In this document: positions 35,970-44,538 of the stretch, piece after piece
Layout: each line of letters opens with the position of its first letter
How positions within the stretch are numbered: position 1 is the stretch's first letter
Source: JBEDUK01 sp963781595
GTDB taxonomy: Bacteria; Actinomycetota; UBA4738
Length of the DNA: 64,000 bases
NCBI GenBank assembly: GCA_963781595.1
Contig: CAWAGG010000006.1
Location: 62,001-126,000 of the forward strand
Direction: 5' to 3'
Notes under the pieces: model-generated
The model's database searches: none
Told to the model about the DNA's origin: nothing
Seen by the model: the letters and a program-made list of their open reading frames with translations, nothing else
Made by a program: the position numbers and the translations under genes

Positions 35970-36923
35970 ATGAGCATCAGCGCCCGCTCCAGACTCGGCG
36001 CGGCGACCGAGGACGGGACGCGCTCCGAGCTCCTCGGGATCGGCGCGATCCTCGTGGCCGACATCTGCTGGGGCCTCGGGAACGTCTTCGTCAAGCTCGC
36101 GGACATGCCGGGGATCGCGTTCGCCTTCTACCGGCTCTGGCTGGGGTTCGCGTGCTTCGCGATCATCTGCGTGTTCGCGAGGCGCCGCCTCGACCTGAGC
36201 ACGATCCGTATCGCGATCCCCACGGGCGTCGCGATGGGCCTCTACATGGTCCTGGTCTACAGCGCGCTGAAGGCCACGAACGTCGCCGACGTGGCGATCA
36301 TCGGCGCGCTGCAGCCGGCGCTGGTCCTGCTGGTCGCCGGGCGGATGTTCGGCGAACGGATCACCGTGCGCGAGGTCGCGCTGGTCGGGGTCGCGATGCT
36401 TGGAGTCGTGCTCGTCGTGCTCGGGTCGGCGGGCTCGCCGTCGTGGACCCTGCGCGGCGATCTCCTCGCCGTGCTGGCGCTGTTCGCGTTCACCGGTTTC
36501 TGGCTGGCGTCGAAGCACGCTCGCTCGAAGGGCGGCCTGGACACGCTGGGGCTCGTGACGAGCAGCTCGCTGATCGGCGCGATCGTCGTCACGCCGCCGG
36601 CGCTCATCTCCGGCCATGGGGTGCCGATCCCGACCGGATCGGCGTGGCTCTGGCTGGCGCTCACGGTGCTGGTGCCCGGCATCTTCGGGCACGGGCTGGC
36701 GGCGTGGGCGCAGCGCTACGTGGAGGTCTGGCGCTCGTCGCTCTGCCAGCTCGGCGTGCCGGTCGTGAGCGTGATCGCCGCGTGGGCGGTGCTGGGCGAG
36801 AGCCTCACGTTCCTGGCGATCGTAGGCGCGATCGTCGTGATCGCCGCCCTGTCCGCCGTCATCGCTTCGACCAGGTCGACGAGGCTCGCGGCCGAGCTCC
36901 CGACCGACGAACCGGTGGTTTAG
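35970..36923 (+). CDS. EamA/DMT-family transporter
   Basis: A 317-residue membrane protein with ten hydrophobic spans and two EamA repeats (about 25-155 and 170-305). Typical segments are GIGAILVADICWGLGNVFVK at the start of repeat one and a second-repeat helix LLAVLALFAFTGFWLASKHA. Members export amino acids or metabolites. No regulator neighbours it. The start at 35970 (MSISARSR) is preferred over an ATG 21 bp upstream because GGGAG lies at usable spacing before it. It converges on the cyclase gene, with stops overlapping by four bases. Confidence 0.88.
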   Translation: MSISARSRLGAATEDGTRSELLGIGAILVADICWGLGNVFVKLADMPGIAFAFYRLWLGFACFAIICVFARRRLDLSTIRIAIPTGVAMGLYMVLVYSALKATNVADVAIIGALQPALVLLVAGRMFGERITVREVALVGVAMLGVVLVVLGSAGSPSWTLRGDLLAVLALFAFTGFWLASKHARSKGGLDTLGLVTSSSLIGAIVVTPPALISGHGVPIPTGSAWLWLALTVLVPGIFGHGLAAWAQRYVEVWRSSLCQLGVPVVSVIAAWAVLGESLTFLAIVGAIVVIAALSAVIASTRSTRLAAELPTDEPVV

Positions 36924-38275
36924 CCAGCTCGATCGGTCGCGACGGCGTACAGATGCCAGCGATCCGGAACGCCCTTCAGTTCGTGCTCACCGGCGTCCTC
37001 GAACGCGAGTCCTGACCCGACGACCAGGTCCTTCACCGTCGAAGAGACCCAGACCTCCGATGCACCGGCCTTCGCTCCGATCCTCGCCCCGATCGCCACG
37101 GCGATGCCGCCCGCCTTCCCGTCGATCGTCTCGACCTCACCGGTATGGACGCCCGTTCGGACCTCGATCCCCAGGGGGCGCATCGCGTCCACGATCGCTC
37201 GCGTGCAGCGGACCGCACGCGCCGGGCCATCGAACGTGGCGAAGAAACCGTCGCCGGCGGTGTCGACCTCCACGCCCCGGTAGCGGCCGAGGAGCGAACG
37301 GACCGTCGCGTGATGGCGTTCGACGAGGTCCCGCCACCTGCGGTCGCCGAGCTCGGCCGCCGTTGCGGTCGAGTCCACGATGTCGGTGAACACCACGGTC
37401 GCGAGCACGCGGTCGAAGGAGGCCTGCTCCTCATCGATATCGGCCAGGAGCTTGCGGACCCCGTCGAGGATCGCGGGGGCCCGGCCGTACCAGTGCTGCC
37501 ACGCGCCGTTGCCCACCGGCGGCTCGATGAAGCGCGCGCCCGCGATCCGCCCCGCGATGAATGGAGCATTCCGGACCACAGGGGCCGTCCAGCCCTCCCC
37601 ATCTCCGATGCCGACGACCAGTGTCGGCACGTGGATGGACGGGAGGATCGCCCGAACATCGGTCCGATAGAACGCGCGCCCCTCCGCGACGAGGGCGCCT
37701 GGCGCGACGCTCGCGCGGGCCCATGGCACGAACCAGTCCAGGAACTCCCGGTCGTCGGTGAAACCCTCTCGCTCCCAACCGGGTGTTCCCCAGGAGCGCC
37801 GGGTCTCCTCGTTGATCTCCTCCCACTGCGTCTCCGAGTACATCCAGGGCGTCTCCTCCGTCGCGCAGTACGTCGCGAACGGATCGCACAGCACGAGGCC
37901 TGCTGCCCGACCCGGATACGCGGCCGCGAACAGCATCGCGGCCAGCCCCGTGTCGAACGAGCCGAATATGACCGCTCGCTCCGAGCCGACCGCGTCCATC
38001 ACCTCGACGAGGTCATCCACCTGCACCTCGAGTGGCGCGACGTCGCCCGGGGAGAAGCGGTCCGAGCACCCGAAGCCGCGGCGGTCGGTGTGGATCACGC
38101 GGGCCAGCTCGCCGAGCCCTCGCAGGAACCTCGCGAGGGACGGGCTCTCCCAGTTGAGATCGACATGCGAGGCGAACCCCTGCATGTAGACGAGGTCCGT
38201 GGCGCCCGCGCCGAACACCTGGTACGCGAGCGCGACGTCACCGTTCCACGCGTACCGGGTCTCGGGGTGCCGCAC
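36920..38275 (-). CDS. alpha/beta-hydrolase fused to class III nucleotide cyclase domain
   Basis: A 451-residue soluble protein. Residues about 1-265 are an alpha/beta-hydrolase: ARVIHTDRRGFGCSDRFSPG is the usual oxyanion-side loop, and the nucleophile elbow is degenerate (IFGSFDTGLA, Gly-Ser-Phe-Asp-Thr-Gly). Residues about 275-445 are a class III adenylate/guanylate cyclase: VVFTDIVDSTATAAELGDRR holds the first metal aspartate, and VDTAGDGFFATFDGPARAVR holds the second. The fusion is common in mycobacteria and relatives, where the hydrolase part probably senses a ligand. A GTG at 38275 begins VRHPETRYA, close to the family N-terminus. Confidence 0.87.
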   Translation of the reverse strand: MRHPETRYAWNGDVALAYQVFGAGATDLVYMQGFASHVDLNWESPSLARFLRGLGELARVIHTDRRGFGCSDRFSPGDVAPLEVQVDDLVEVMDAVGSERAVIFGSFDTGLAAMLFAAAYPGRAAGLVLCDPFATYCATEETPWMYSETQWEEINEETRRSWGTPGWEREGFTDDREFLDWFVPWARASVAPGALVAEGRAFYRTDVRAILPSIHVPTLVVGIGDGEGWTAPVVRNAPFIAGRIAGARFIEPPVGNGAWQHWYGRAPAILDGVRKLLADIDEEQASFDRVLATVVFTDIVDSTATAAELGDRRWRDLVERHHATVRSLLGRYRGVEVDTAGDGFFATFDGPARAVRCTRAIVDAMRPLGIEVRTGVHTGEVETIDGKAGGIAVAIGARIGAKAGASEVWVSSTVKDLVVGSGLAFEDAGEHELKGVPDRWHLYAVATDRAG

Positions 38276-38379
38276 CGTCGCATCTTCCGCTCGCTGGTTC
38301 CACGCCGCAACGTCCAACGGTTTTGTCGAGAGAGGTCGCGGCGAACCGCGGAGGGGTCGCGAGCGAGCCGTCGAACCGT

Positions 38380-39156
38380 TCAGCTCGCTGAAAGACCCTC
38401 GCCGTGGCGACCCTCGCCCGAGGCGAAACGAGATGCGCCGTCGCCCGTCTCGCCGCTCCCGATCGTCTCCAGCCCGCGCCGGACCTCGTTGCGCATCGCG
38501 TCGCCCATCGGGAGGTCCCATTGCTCGATCGCGGAGAGCCGATCCCCTCGGAGCGCCGCCTGCGGGAAGCCGGACAGGGTGTGCGCGAGCGCGACGGCGA
38601 TCGCGAGCGCCTGCCCGGGCGGCGTCAGACGATTCGCGAGGCCCATCGAAAGCGCCTCGGGACCCGCGACCGGTCGCCCGGTGAGGAGCATGTCCAACGC
38701 GCGGCTCTGCCCGATCAGTCTGGGCAGTCGAACGGTCCCCATGTCGACGAACGGCACGCCGAACCGGCGTGAGAACACCCCGAAGACCGCGTCCTCGGCG
38801 GCGACCCGGAGGTCGCACCAGAGGGCCAGCTCAAGGCCCCCCGCGACCGCGTAGCCCTCGACTGCGGCGATCACCGGCTTCGAGAGCACCAGCCGGGTCG
38901 GCCCCATGGGGCCGTCCCCGTCCTCCGCGATCCGCCGGACATCCCCGCCGGCGAGCGCCTTCAGGTCGAACCCCGCGCAGAAGTGTCCGCCGGTGCCGGT
39001 GAGGACCGCGACGTGCGATGCGGGATCGGCGTCGAACCCGCGGAACGTCGAGGCCAGCGCCTCCGCCGTCGGGGGGTCGACGGCGTTGCGCCGTCCGGGC
39101 CGGTCGATCGTGACGATCAGGACGGAGCCGTCGCGTTCGGTGCGGACGCCGCTCAT
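38380..39156 (-). CDS. crotonase/enoyl-CoA hydratase family protein
   Basis: A 258-residue crotonase-fold protein. The CoA-binding and oxyanion-hole segments are GHFCAGFDLKALAGG and VAGGLELALWCDLRV. However the hydratase glutamates look altered: RFGVPFVDMGTVRLP has Phe where rat hydratase has Glu144, and SRALDMLLTG has Asp at the Glu164 position. It may be a different crotonase (isomerase, hydrolase or racemase-like) rather than a true hydratase. Similar sequences are frequent in actinobacteria. It lies 31 bp after the MFS stop on the same strand. Confidence 0.85.
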   Translation of the reverse strand: MSGVRTERDGSVLIVTIDRPGRRNAVDPPTAEALASTFRGFDADPASHVAVLTGTGGHFCAGFDLKALAGGDVRRIAEDGDGPMGPTRLVLSKPVIAAVEGYAVAGGLELALWCDLRVAAEDAVFGVFSRRFGVPFVDMGTVRLPRLIGQSRALDMLLTGRPVAGPEALSMGLANRLTPPGQALAIAVALAHTLSGFPQAALRGDRLSAIEQWDLPMGDAMRNEVRRGLETIGSGETGDGASRFASGEGRHGEGLSAS

Positions 39157-39187
39157 CCCGCCCACCCTGGGCCCTTCGCCCCCCGCT

Positions 39188-40816
39188 TCAGACGATCGGC
39201 TCCGCGATCGGCTCGGGCACGGGCGGTCGCGCCGAGCCGGCCTCCTTCGCGCCCTCGGCGGCCTCGGCGACCGCCGGCGCCGGCCCCCGGAGCGGCAGTT
39301 CCGGCAGGATCAGCGCGAGGACGAAGGCGATGATCGCGAACGGGATCGCGACCCAGAACACGACGTGGTACGCGCGGACGAACGCCTCCAGCACCGGGTT
39401 GAGGATCGGCGGCGGGAGCGTCCGGATCGCCAGCGGCCCCTGCTGGAGCACGCCGCCCAGGTGCGCGCGTTCGGCCGGTGACATCGCCGGCAGGGCGTGG
39501 GCGAGGTACGCCGTCAGCCGGCTCGTCAGGATCGCGCCGAAGATCGCCGTGCCGAACGCTCCTCCGAGCGTCCGGAAGAAGACGTTCGACGACGTGGCGG
39601 TGCCGATGTCGCGCCAGTCGACCGCGTTCTGCACGGCCAGCACGATCACCTGCATCGTGCCGCCGACGCCGACGCCGAGGACGAACATCCAGACGGACAG
39701 CGTGGCGATCGACGTCGTGACCTCGAGGTGCGTGAGCAGCCAGAACCCCACGACCATCACCGCGGTGCCGAACACCGGGAAGACCTTGTACCGACCGATA
39801 CGCGTGATCAGCCGTCCCGTCACGATCGACGTCCCGACCAGCCCGATCATCAGCGGGATCAGCGCGAGCCCCGACTCGGTCGCCGACGTTCCCTTCACGA
39901 TCTGCAGGTACTGCGGCAGGTAGACGATCGCGCCGAACAACGCCGCGCCGACCAGGAAACCGAGGGCGCTCGTGACGCTGAAGACCGTGTTGCGGAACAG
40001 CCTGAGCGGCAGGATCGGCTCGGCCGCCCGCGCCTCCCAGAGGACGAACACGACCGAGAGGAGCACGCCCGCGATCGCCAGGCTGACGATCGTGGAGGAG
40101 CCCCACGCGTACGTGGTCCCGCCCCACACGGTCACCAATAGCATCGATGTAACAGCGGCAACGAGGAGCGCGGCGCCGACGTAGTCGACCTGATGCTCGA
40201 CCCGGTGCCTCGGGAGGTGCAGGACCAGCGCGATGATCACCAGTGCACCGATCCCGATCGGGATGTTGATGTAGAAGATCCATCGCCACGAGAGCTTGTC
40301 GGTGAACAGGCCGCCGAGGATCGGTCCGACGACGCTCGCGAAGCCGAACACCGCGCCGATGTAGCCGACGTAGCGGCCGCGCTGCCGCGGCGAGACGACG
40401 TCGCCGATGATCGCGAGGGAGAGCGCCATCAGCCCTCCGGCGCCGACGCCCTGCAGGCCCCGGAAGATGATCAGCTCGGTCATGTTCTGCGAGACGCCGC
40501 ACAGCGCCGAGCCGATCAGGAAGATCACGATCGCGAACTGGAACAGCCGCTTGCGCCCGTAGAGGTCGGAGAGCTTGCCGTACAGCGGCGTCATCGCGGT
40601 GGAGGTCAGCAGGTACGCCGTCACGACCCAGGAGAGATGACCCAGGCCGTGGAGGTCGCCCACGATGTGGGGGAGTGCCGTCGACACGATCGTCTGGTCG
40701 AGGGCGGCCAGGAGCATCGCGGCCATCAGGCCGGAGAAGATGATCAGGATCTCGCGATGGCTGCGTTCGTCGGGCCCGTCGTGGGTGACGGCGATGGTCG
40801 GTTCGGTCTGGCTCAA
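39188..40816 (-). CDS. MFS drug transporter (DHA2, 14 TMS)
   Basis: A 542-residue proton-coupled exporter. The first helix reads IIFSGLMAAMLLAALDQTIV, followed by STALPHIVGDLHG, typical of EmrB/QacA-like multidrug transporters. Motif A is YGKLSDLYGRKRLF, and motif C is VVGPILGGLFTDKLSWRW. About fourteen hydrophobic spans can be counted, with an acidic Pro/Ala tail. It follows the MarR gene after 11 bp in the same direction. With the palindrome upstream of marR, this makes a self-regulated efflux operon. Confidence 0.92.
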   Translation of the reverse strand: MSQTEPTIAVTHDGPDERSHREILIIFSGLMAAMLLAALDQTIVSTALPHIVGDLHGLGHLSWVVTAYLLTSTAMTPLYGKLSDLYGRKRLFQFAIVIFLIGSALCGVSQNMTELIIFRGLQGVGAGGLMALSLAIIGDVVSPRQRGRYVGYIGAVFGFASVVGPILGGLFTDKLSWRWIFYINIPIGIGALVIIALVLHLPRHRVEHQVDYVGAALLVAAVTSMLLVTVWGGTTYAWGSSTIVSLAIAGVLLSVVFVLWEARAAEPILPLRLFRNTVFSVTSALGFLVGAALFGAIVYLPQYLQIVKGTSATESGLALIPLMIGLVGTSIVTGRLITRIGRYKVFPVFGTAVMVVGFWLLTHLEVTTSIATLSVWMFVLGVGVGGTMQVIVLAVQNAVDWRDIGTATSSNVFFRTLGGAFGTAIFGAILTSRLTAYLAHALPAMSPAERAHLGGVLQQGPLAIRTLPPPILNPVLEAFVRAYHVVFWVAIPFAIIAFVLALILPELPLRGPAPAVAEAAEGAKEAGSARPPVPEPIAEPIV

Positions 40817-40827
40817 TCCATGCTCCT

Positions 40828-41361
40828 TCAGAGGGTGTCGGGCCGGCCGTCGCGGTGCGGCGTCGGGCGTTCGGCGAAGCCGGCCATCGCCTGCGCGAAC
40901 CTGGTGAGCAGCTCGCCGAAGCGTTCGACGTCATCGGCTGGCCAGTCCGCGAGCATCTCGGCGAACATCGCTCGGCGTGCGTCGCAGATGCGGGTCGAGG
41001 CGAGCCTGCCGGCGTCGCTCAGCGTCAGCAGCGACGCACGACCGTCGAGCGGGTCCGGGCTGCGTTCGACGAAGCCGACGGACTCGAGGTGGCTGACCTG
41101 CCTGCTGACCGTCGACAGGTCGAGGCCCATGCGCGAGGCGACATCCGAAGCGCGGATCGGTCCAGACTCCTCGAGGCGTCGGACCAACTGGAAGGCCGCG
41201 TACTCGAGGGAGACGCCAGCCGCGGACGACATCAGCTCGTGGATCCGGGGGAGCCCGGCCTTGCGCGCGATGAGCGCGAACGCGGCCTCGACGCCGTCGA
41301 GGGCTCGGTCGCGTTCGCTCGTGCCCGTCGCTTCCTTCCGCGGGGTCGCCGTCGTCGTCAT
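40828..41361 (-). CDS. MarR-family transcriptional regulator
   Basis: A 177-residue winged-helix repressor. It shows AAFQLVRRLEESGPIRASDV, ASRMGLDLSTVSRQVSHLES as the recognition helix and GFVERSPDPLDGRASLLTL as the wing, then long C-terminal dimer helices. Such proteins repress a neighbouring efflux gene until a phenolic or drug ligand binds. The ATG at 41361 (MTTTATPRKEAT) is used; the longer frame lacks support. A 27-bp perfect palindrome starts 17 bp upstream of the start, consistent with autoregulation. Confidence 0.9.
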   Translation of the reverse strand: MTTTATPRKEATGTSERDRALDGVEAAFALIARKAGLPRIHELMSSAAGVSLEYAAFQLVRRLEESGPIRASDVASRMGLDLSTVSRQVSHLESVGFVERSPDPLDGRASLLTLSDAGRLASTRICDARRAMFAEMLADWPADDVERFGELLTRFAQAMAGFAERPTPHRDGRPDTL

Positions 41362-41378
41362 GCGGGCCAGTGTCCCAC

Positions 41379-41405
41379 AAGATGCTTGCTTGCGGCAAGC
41401 ATCTT
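41379..41405. promoter_or_regulatory. palindromic operator of the MarR-MFS operon
   Basis: AAGATGCTTGC at 41379-41389 and its exact complement at 41395-41405, with a 5-nt spacer TTGCG. An 11-bp perfect dyad just upstream of a marR start fits a MarR dimer site. AT content is higher than in surrounding DNA, as for many promoters. Binding is inferred from position and symmetry. Confidence 0.75.
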
Positions 41406-41527
41406 TCTGCGGAGGCGGGGCTCCGGCGTCGTTGCGTGGAACGCCCCGACCGAAGGCCTCTCGCTCGGGGGACACAAGGCCCGAGCCGTCGTGATCGGGG
41501 GTCGCCACACTGGGCTCGGAGGTGAAG

Positions 41528-41713
41528 ATGATGTTGATGTCGGTCGAATCGACGATGTCCCTGTGGATCGGGATCGCCTTCACCGCGGCCGTCGTGATCG
41601 GGTTCGTCGTCTACGCGTGGCTCACGGCGCGCCACCAGCGCGCGGCGAAGCCACCGATCGACTCCCACGACGAGCGCGAGGTCGTCGAACCTGCGGAGCA
41701 CCGCGCCGCCTGA
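41528..41713 (+). CDS. small single-span membrane protein
   Basis: A 61-residue protein with one hydrophobic helix (LWIGIAFTAAVVIGFVVYAWL) and a charged C-terminal tail (HDEREVVEPAEH). The start is taken as the ATG at 41528, with GGAGGTG 4 bp upstream; the next ATG three bases on is equally possible. No family is recognised. It lies between the divergent marR promoter and the PucR gene and might act in the membrane with either transporter, but this is speculation. Confidence 0.6.
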   Translation: MMLMSVESTMSLWIGIAFTAAVVIGFVVYAWLTARHQRAAKPPIDSHDEREVVEPAEHRAA

Positions 41714-41804
41714 GGTCGCACCGCACATCACGTATGACGGGACCCGTCCGCGGGCCGCTCAGGGTGTGCGTGGATCGCGTCGCCCGTGCCACACTTCGTG
41801 CACG

Positions 41805-43574
41805 ATGTCCGTCGATCGGAGCCTGACGACGCTGTCGGTCCGCGACGTGCTCGAGATGGAGACCGTCAAGCGGGGCCGGCCGACGGTCGTCGCAGGGGCC
41901 GATCACCTGGACCGGCCGGTCCGCTGGGTGCACATCGCAGACATCTCCGGCGTGGCTCCCCTGCTCAAGGGGTCTGAGCTCCTCCTCACGTCGGGGCTCG
42001 GGTTGCCGTCCGATCCCCAGGACCTCCGCGGCTACGTCTCGGACCTGGTCGACGTCGGCGTGGCCGGGGTCGTCATGGCCCTGGGCTGGCGCCACGACGC
42101 GTTCCCCCGGGCCATGGTCGAGGAGGCCGAACGGCGTGGTCTCCCGCTGGTCACCGCCGACGCGATCCCGTTCGTCGAGGTGACCGAGCAGGTGCACGCC
42201 GAGATCATCGGTCGTCAGCTGGTGCTGCTCCGCAAGGCCGAGTCGATCGGGCGGACGTTCACCGAACTGGTCCTGCACGGGTCGAGCCCACGTCCCCTGG
42301 TCGAGGGGCTGGGTCGCATCGTCAACCGGCCCGTGGTGCTGGAGAACATGGCTCATCAGATCGTCGCCGCCTGGGAGCCGACCGCGCAGATGTCGGACGT
42401 CGTCGCGACCTGGGAGGCGCACACGATGACCGGGCACCATGGTGACCCGTCCCCGTTCCGGATCACCGACGGTTCGGATCCAGCGGGCTGCGCGTGGGTG
42501 ACGATCCCCCTTCGCGACGACCCGTGGGGGCGGCTCCACGTGGTCTACAGGGATGCGGAGCTGGACGAGATCGATCGGCTGGCGCTGGACCGCGCCAGCG
42601 TCGCGGCCGCGCTGATGCTGCTGTCGCAGCGAGACGCGGATCAGCTCGTCGATCAGGTCGGCGCCGACCTGATCGACGACGCCGTTCGGGGCAACGTGTT
42701 CTCGGAGGCCGACCTGTTCACGCGCGCGCAGGCGCTGGGCTGCGACCTGCGCGACCGGTACCTCGTCGCCGTAGCGGTCGACGCGGACGGGTTCGCCGAC
42801 TACGTGAAGCGACTCCAGCTGGAGGAGGCGGAGATCCAGCAGGTGAAGCGCGCGATGCTCGTCGTCTCCCGCCGAGCGATCGAGGAGCAGGGGTGCGTCG
42901 GCATCTCGGCCGTCGACAGCGACGAGGTCCTCGCGATCGTCGGCGCGCCGGGATCCGATCGCGTCTTCGAAACCCTCGCCGGGCTGGGGCGACGCGTCCG
43001 CGAGCTGCTCCCGGCGGCCGCCGAAGGGCTGACCGCCACGGTCGGGGTCAGCCGCGAGATCCGTTCGGCGCTCGGCCTGGCGCACGCGTTCCAGGAGGCC
43101 CGCGAGTCCGTGCTCTACGGGAAGAGCGTCCGCGGCGGACCCGGCGTGTTCCACTTCGAGGACCTGGGCGTCGATTCGTTGATCCTGCGGCTGCGGGACA
43201 CCGCGGAGCTGTCGCGCTTCGTCGAAGCCGAGCTCGGCCCGCTGCTCGAGCACGATTCGAACCGGAGCCTCCGGCTGCTCCCGACGCTGCGTGCCTACGT
43301 CGAGCTCGGGAGGAACAAGTCCGCCGCCGCGAAGGCGCTGCACCTCGAGCGGCGCTCGCTCTACCACCGGCTCGCGAAGATCGAGACGATCCTCGGACGC
43401 GATCTGCAGGACGTGGAGACCTGCACGCGCCTGCACGTCGCCCTGAAGGCCCTGGCGATCCTCCGCCGGGGCGACGGGAGGGACATCACCCCCGGCGCGC
43501 CGTCGATCGCCCCGCGGAGGGGCAAGCGCGCCGGTTCGAACGGCGGGGACGCGGCCCGAGCCAGGCCGGGCTGA
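41805..43574 (+). CDS. PucR-family transcriptional regulator
   Basis: A 589-residue regulator. The N-terminal purine-catabolism (PucR) domain covers about 10-140 (SVRDVLEMETVKRGRPTVVA; then GVAPLLKGSELLLTSGLGL). A degenerate GGDEF-like middle domain follows (about 285-415). The C-terminal PucR helix-turn-helix reads LRAYVELGRNKSAAAKALHL, then RRSLYHRLAKIETILG. PucR proteins activate purine, allantoin or other nitrogen-ring catabolic genes. It sits at the edge of a nucleobase-type catabolic island, supporting a role as its regulator. The Arg-rich C-terminal tail is unusual. The ATG at 41805 begins MSVDRSLTTLSV. Confidence 0.9.
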   Translation: MSVDRSLTTLSVRDVLEMETVKRGRPTVVAGADHLDRPVRWVHIADISGVAPLLKGSELLLTSGLGLPSDPQDLRGYVSDLVDVGVAGVVMALGWRHDAFPRAMVEEAERRGLPLVTADAIPFVEVTEQVHAEIIGRQLVLLRKAESIGRTFTELVLHGSSPRPLVEGLGRIVNRPVVLENMAHQIVAAWEPTAQMSDVVATWEAHTMTGHHGDPSPFRITDGSDPAGCAWVTIPLRDDPWGRLHVVYRDAELDEIDRLALDRASVAAALMLLSQRDADQLVDQVGADLIDDAVRGNVFSEADLFTRAQALGCDLRDRYLVAVAVDADGFADYVKRLQLEEAEIQQVKRAMLVVSRRAIEEQGCVGISAVDSDEVLAIVGAPGSDRVFETLAGLGRRVRELLPAAAEGLTATVGVSREIRSALGLAHAFQEARESVLYGKSVRGGPGVFHFEDLGVDSLILRLRDTAELSRFVEAELGPLLEHDSNRSLRLLPTLRAYVELGRNKSAAAKALHLERRSLYHRLAKIETILGRDLQDVETCTRLHVALKALAILRRGDGRDITPGAPSIAPRRGKRAGSNGGDAARARPG

Positions 43575-43584
43575 GCGCCGGTAC

Positions 43585-44538
43585 CTAGGCCGGGAGCCCG
43601 AGGATCCGAACGGCGTTCTCGCCCAGGATCCGGTCCTTGTCTGACGCGGCCAGCCCGGGGAGGTCGAGCACGAGCTGCGCCGTGCGCTCGAGGTCGTACC
43701 AGGGGAAGTCCGTCCCGAGCATCACGCGCCGCGGACCGACCACGTCGACCAGATGCGCCAGCGCCTCGCGCGTCGGCGCGTTCGGGGCGCCGACCCACTC
43801 GATGATCTCGCAGAGGTCGAACGCTACCTCCGGGAACGCCGCAGCGAACGCCTCGGTCTGGCGCCAGCGGCCGCCCCCGAGGTGCGCCAGCACCACCTTC
43901 AGTCCGGGGACGTCGCGCAAGAGCGGCGCGAACGCCTGTGGTTCCGCGAACGTCTCGCCGCCCTTCGCGGCGCCCGTGTGGGACAGCACGACCAGGCCCA
44001 TCTCCCGGCACGCCTCGAAGACCGGGCGCATCCGCGGGTCGCTCGGCTCGAATCGCTGGACGACCGGGTGGAGCTTGATGCCCTTCGCCCCGCGGTCGGC
44101 CATCTCGCGGAGGTGTTCGACGTTCTGCTCCGGTGACAGCGCCCACGGGTCGACCGCGACGTACGGCGTGATCTGCGGCACCGACGCGAGCGCGTCCACG
44201 AGCCATCGGTTGTAAGCGCGCATGCGCTCGGGCAGCCCCTCCTCGATGCGGCGGATCGCCTCGGCGCGCTCGTCCGCCGAGAGGCCGTCCGGCAGCATGC
44301 TCGCGGCTTCCTCCCGGAACAGATCCATGCCGAAGAGGTTCACCGCGACGCCGTGATGATAGCCGGCGGCCGCCAGCGCGCTCACCGCATCCTCGAGGTC
44401 GCCGCTGAACGACCCGAACGGGACGTCCGGCTTCGACCCGTACTCGAAGATCTCGTAGCCGCTCTTCCACCATTCGCCGACGGCCTTCGTCTCGTACAGG
44501 TGCATGTGGACATCGACGAGGATCGGTCCCGACGTCAT
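43585..44538 (-). CDS. amidohydrolase family 2 (TIM-barrel) hydrolase
   Basis: A 317-residue metal-dependent hydrolase or decarboxylase of the amidohydrolase_2 group. Metal and active-site elements are VDVHMHLYET (H-x-H), GAKGIKLHPV, MGLVVLSHTGAAKGG, VVLAHLGGGRW and MLGTDFPWYD. This family includes decarboxylases acting on aromatic or ring acids and hydrolases of lactones and amides. Its start overlaps the ureohydrolase stop in ATGA, so the two are coupled. It converges on the PucR gene. Confidence 0.87.
   Translation of the reverse strand: MTSGPILVDVHMHLYETKAVGEWWKSGYEIFEYGSKPDVPFGSFSGDLEDAVSALAAAGYHHGVAVNLFGMDLFREEAASMLPDGLSADERAEAIRRIEEGLPERMRAYNRWLVDALASVPQITPYVAVDPWALSPEQNVEHLREMADRGAKGIKLHPVVQRFEPSDPRMRPVFEACREMGLVVLSHTGAAKGGETFAEPQAFAPLLRDVPGLKVVLAHLGGGRWRQTEAFAAAFPEVAFDLCEIIEWVGAPNAPTREALAHLVDVVGPRRVMLGTDFPWYDLERTAQLVLDLPGLAASDKDRILGENAVRILGLPA

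Noticed and set aside
33588..36692. 1034-codon minus-strand open frame
   Set aside because: It lies antisense to the acyltransferase, P450, peptidase and transporter genes, all of which have clear families; the long frame has none.
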